From: Treponema rectale
Lineage (GTDB): Bacteria; Spirochaetota; Spirochaetia; Treponematales; Treponemataceae
Direction of reading: 5' to 3'
Assembly (NCBI RefSeq): GCF_014202035.1
Contig: NZ_JACHFR010000004.1
Location: 151,740-215,739 of the forward strand
Length of the DNA: 64,000 nucleotides
Part shown: piece after piece, positions 63,951 to 64,000 of the stretch
Layout: each line of letters begins with the position of its first letter
Numbering within the stretch: position 1 is the stretch's first letter
The notes under the pieces: generated by a model
What the model was told of the DNA's origin: nothing
Seen by the model: only the letters and a program-made list of their open reading frames with translations
Database searches by the model: none
Position numbers and translations under genes: made by a program

Positions 63951-64000
63951 ATGCGCTATTCATTTGAATACAAAAAGAAATGTGTTGAATTGTATCGACA
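63951..64000 (+). CDS. Transposase OrfA, IS3-family, partial
   Basis: Only 16 codons are visible: MRYSFEYKKKCVELYR, the start of an IS3-type helix-turn-helix OrfA (M-x-Y-S-x-E-(F/Y)-K-x-K-x-V-x-x-Y). The ribosome site is in the preceding hairpin. The remainder lies beyond the window. Confidence 0.7.
   Translation, partial: MRYSFEYKKKCVELYR

Larger units (their letters stand above)
63906..64000 (+). mobile_element. Left end of an IS3-family (IS150-like) insertion sequence, cut by the window end
   Basis: The end TGATATGTACCCCTTTTACTGGACA resembles IS150-group termini (TGTACTGACCCC-type followed by GTTGGACA). A transposase start follows at 63951. The right end is outside the window, so family and size are unconfirmed. 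Confidence 0.65.

Overview
The window looks like a chromosomal segment of a host-associated Treponema-like spirochaete. The evidence is moderate-to-low GC, many lipoproteins with loose spirochaetal lipoboxes (LEAC, FISC, FASC, FVAC, LAGC, FSGC), SH3/YARHG secreted proteins, a large methyl-accepting chemotaxis protein, an adenylate cyclase-FecR-outer membrane protein cluster that resembles the T. pallidum TP0485-TP0483 neighbourhood, and an OmpA protein without a Gram-negative-type loop. No species call is possible from the sequence alone.

Layout. (1) 1-3846: operon with a polar amino acid ABC transporter (two permeases, one ATPase), an L-2-amino-thiazoline-4-carboxylate hydrolase-like protein and a PLP aminotransferase; a sulfur amino acid uptake and use unit is plausible. 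(2) 3812-13878: a Y-family DNA polymerase gene and its usual small partner (YolD-like), separated by an 8.4-kb element. The element has matching 65-bp inverted-repeat ends, three overlapping tyrosine recombinase genes (like recombinase-in-trio, RIT, elements) and four cargo genes: a Schlafen/AlbA_2 regulator and three secreted SH3/YARHG proteins. (3) 13977-16804: GNAT acetyltransferase, MocR-type regulator, VUT-family (queuosine precursor-type) transporter. (4) 17041-24707: LuxR-type regulator, membrane adenylate cyclase, FecR-domain protein and outer membrane protein, probably one signalling and envelope unit. (5) 24724-40127: three giant beta-helix/GLUG surface lipoproteins, with an AAA_14 ATPase gene between the second and third. 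(6) 40383-46618: EAL phosphodiesterase with degenerate GGDEF, chemotaxis receptor, MATE exporter, flavin reductase-rubredoxin fusion. (7) 46619-53802: lipoprotein, tRNA-Ala(GGC), a 1684-residue Fn3-type lipoprotein, and three MITE-like repeats. (8) 53847-64000: TPR protein, SIMPL lipoprotein, HD hydrolase, OmpA protein, a 1821-residue repeat lipoprotein, and the start of an IS3-family element cut by the window edge.

The most unusual signals are the compound recombinase-trio element that splits the polymerase-YolD pair, and a family of 62-65 bp double-hairpin palindromes. The palindromes occur between genes and also inside lipoprotein genes, in frame, with a 63-bp (21-codon) period and a different copy number in two neighbouring paralogues. 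Inverted copies of a larger MITE-like repeat bracket the tRNA and the giant Fn3 lipoprotein.
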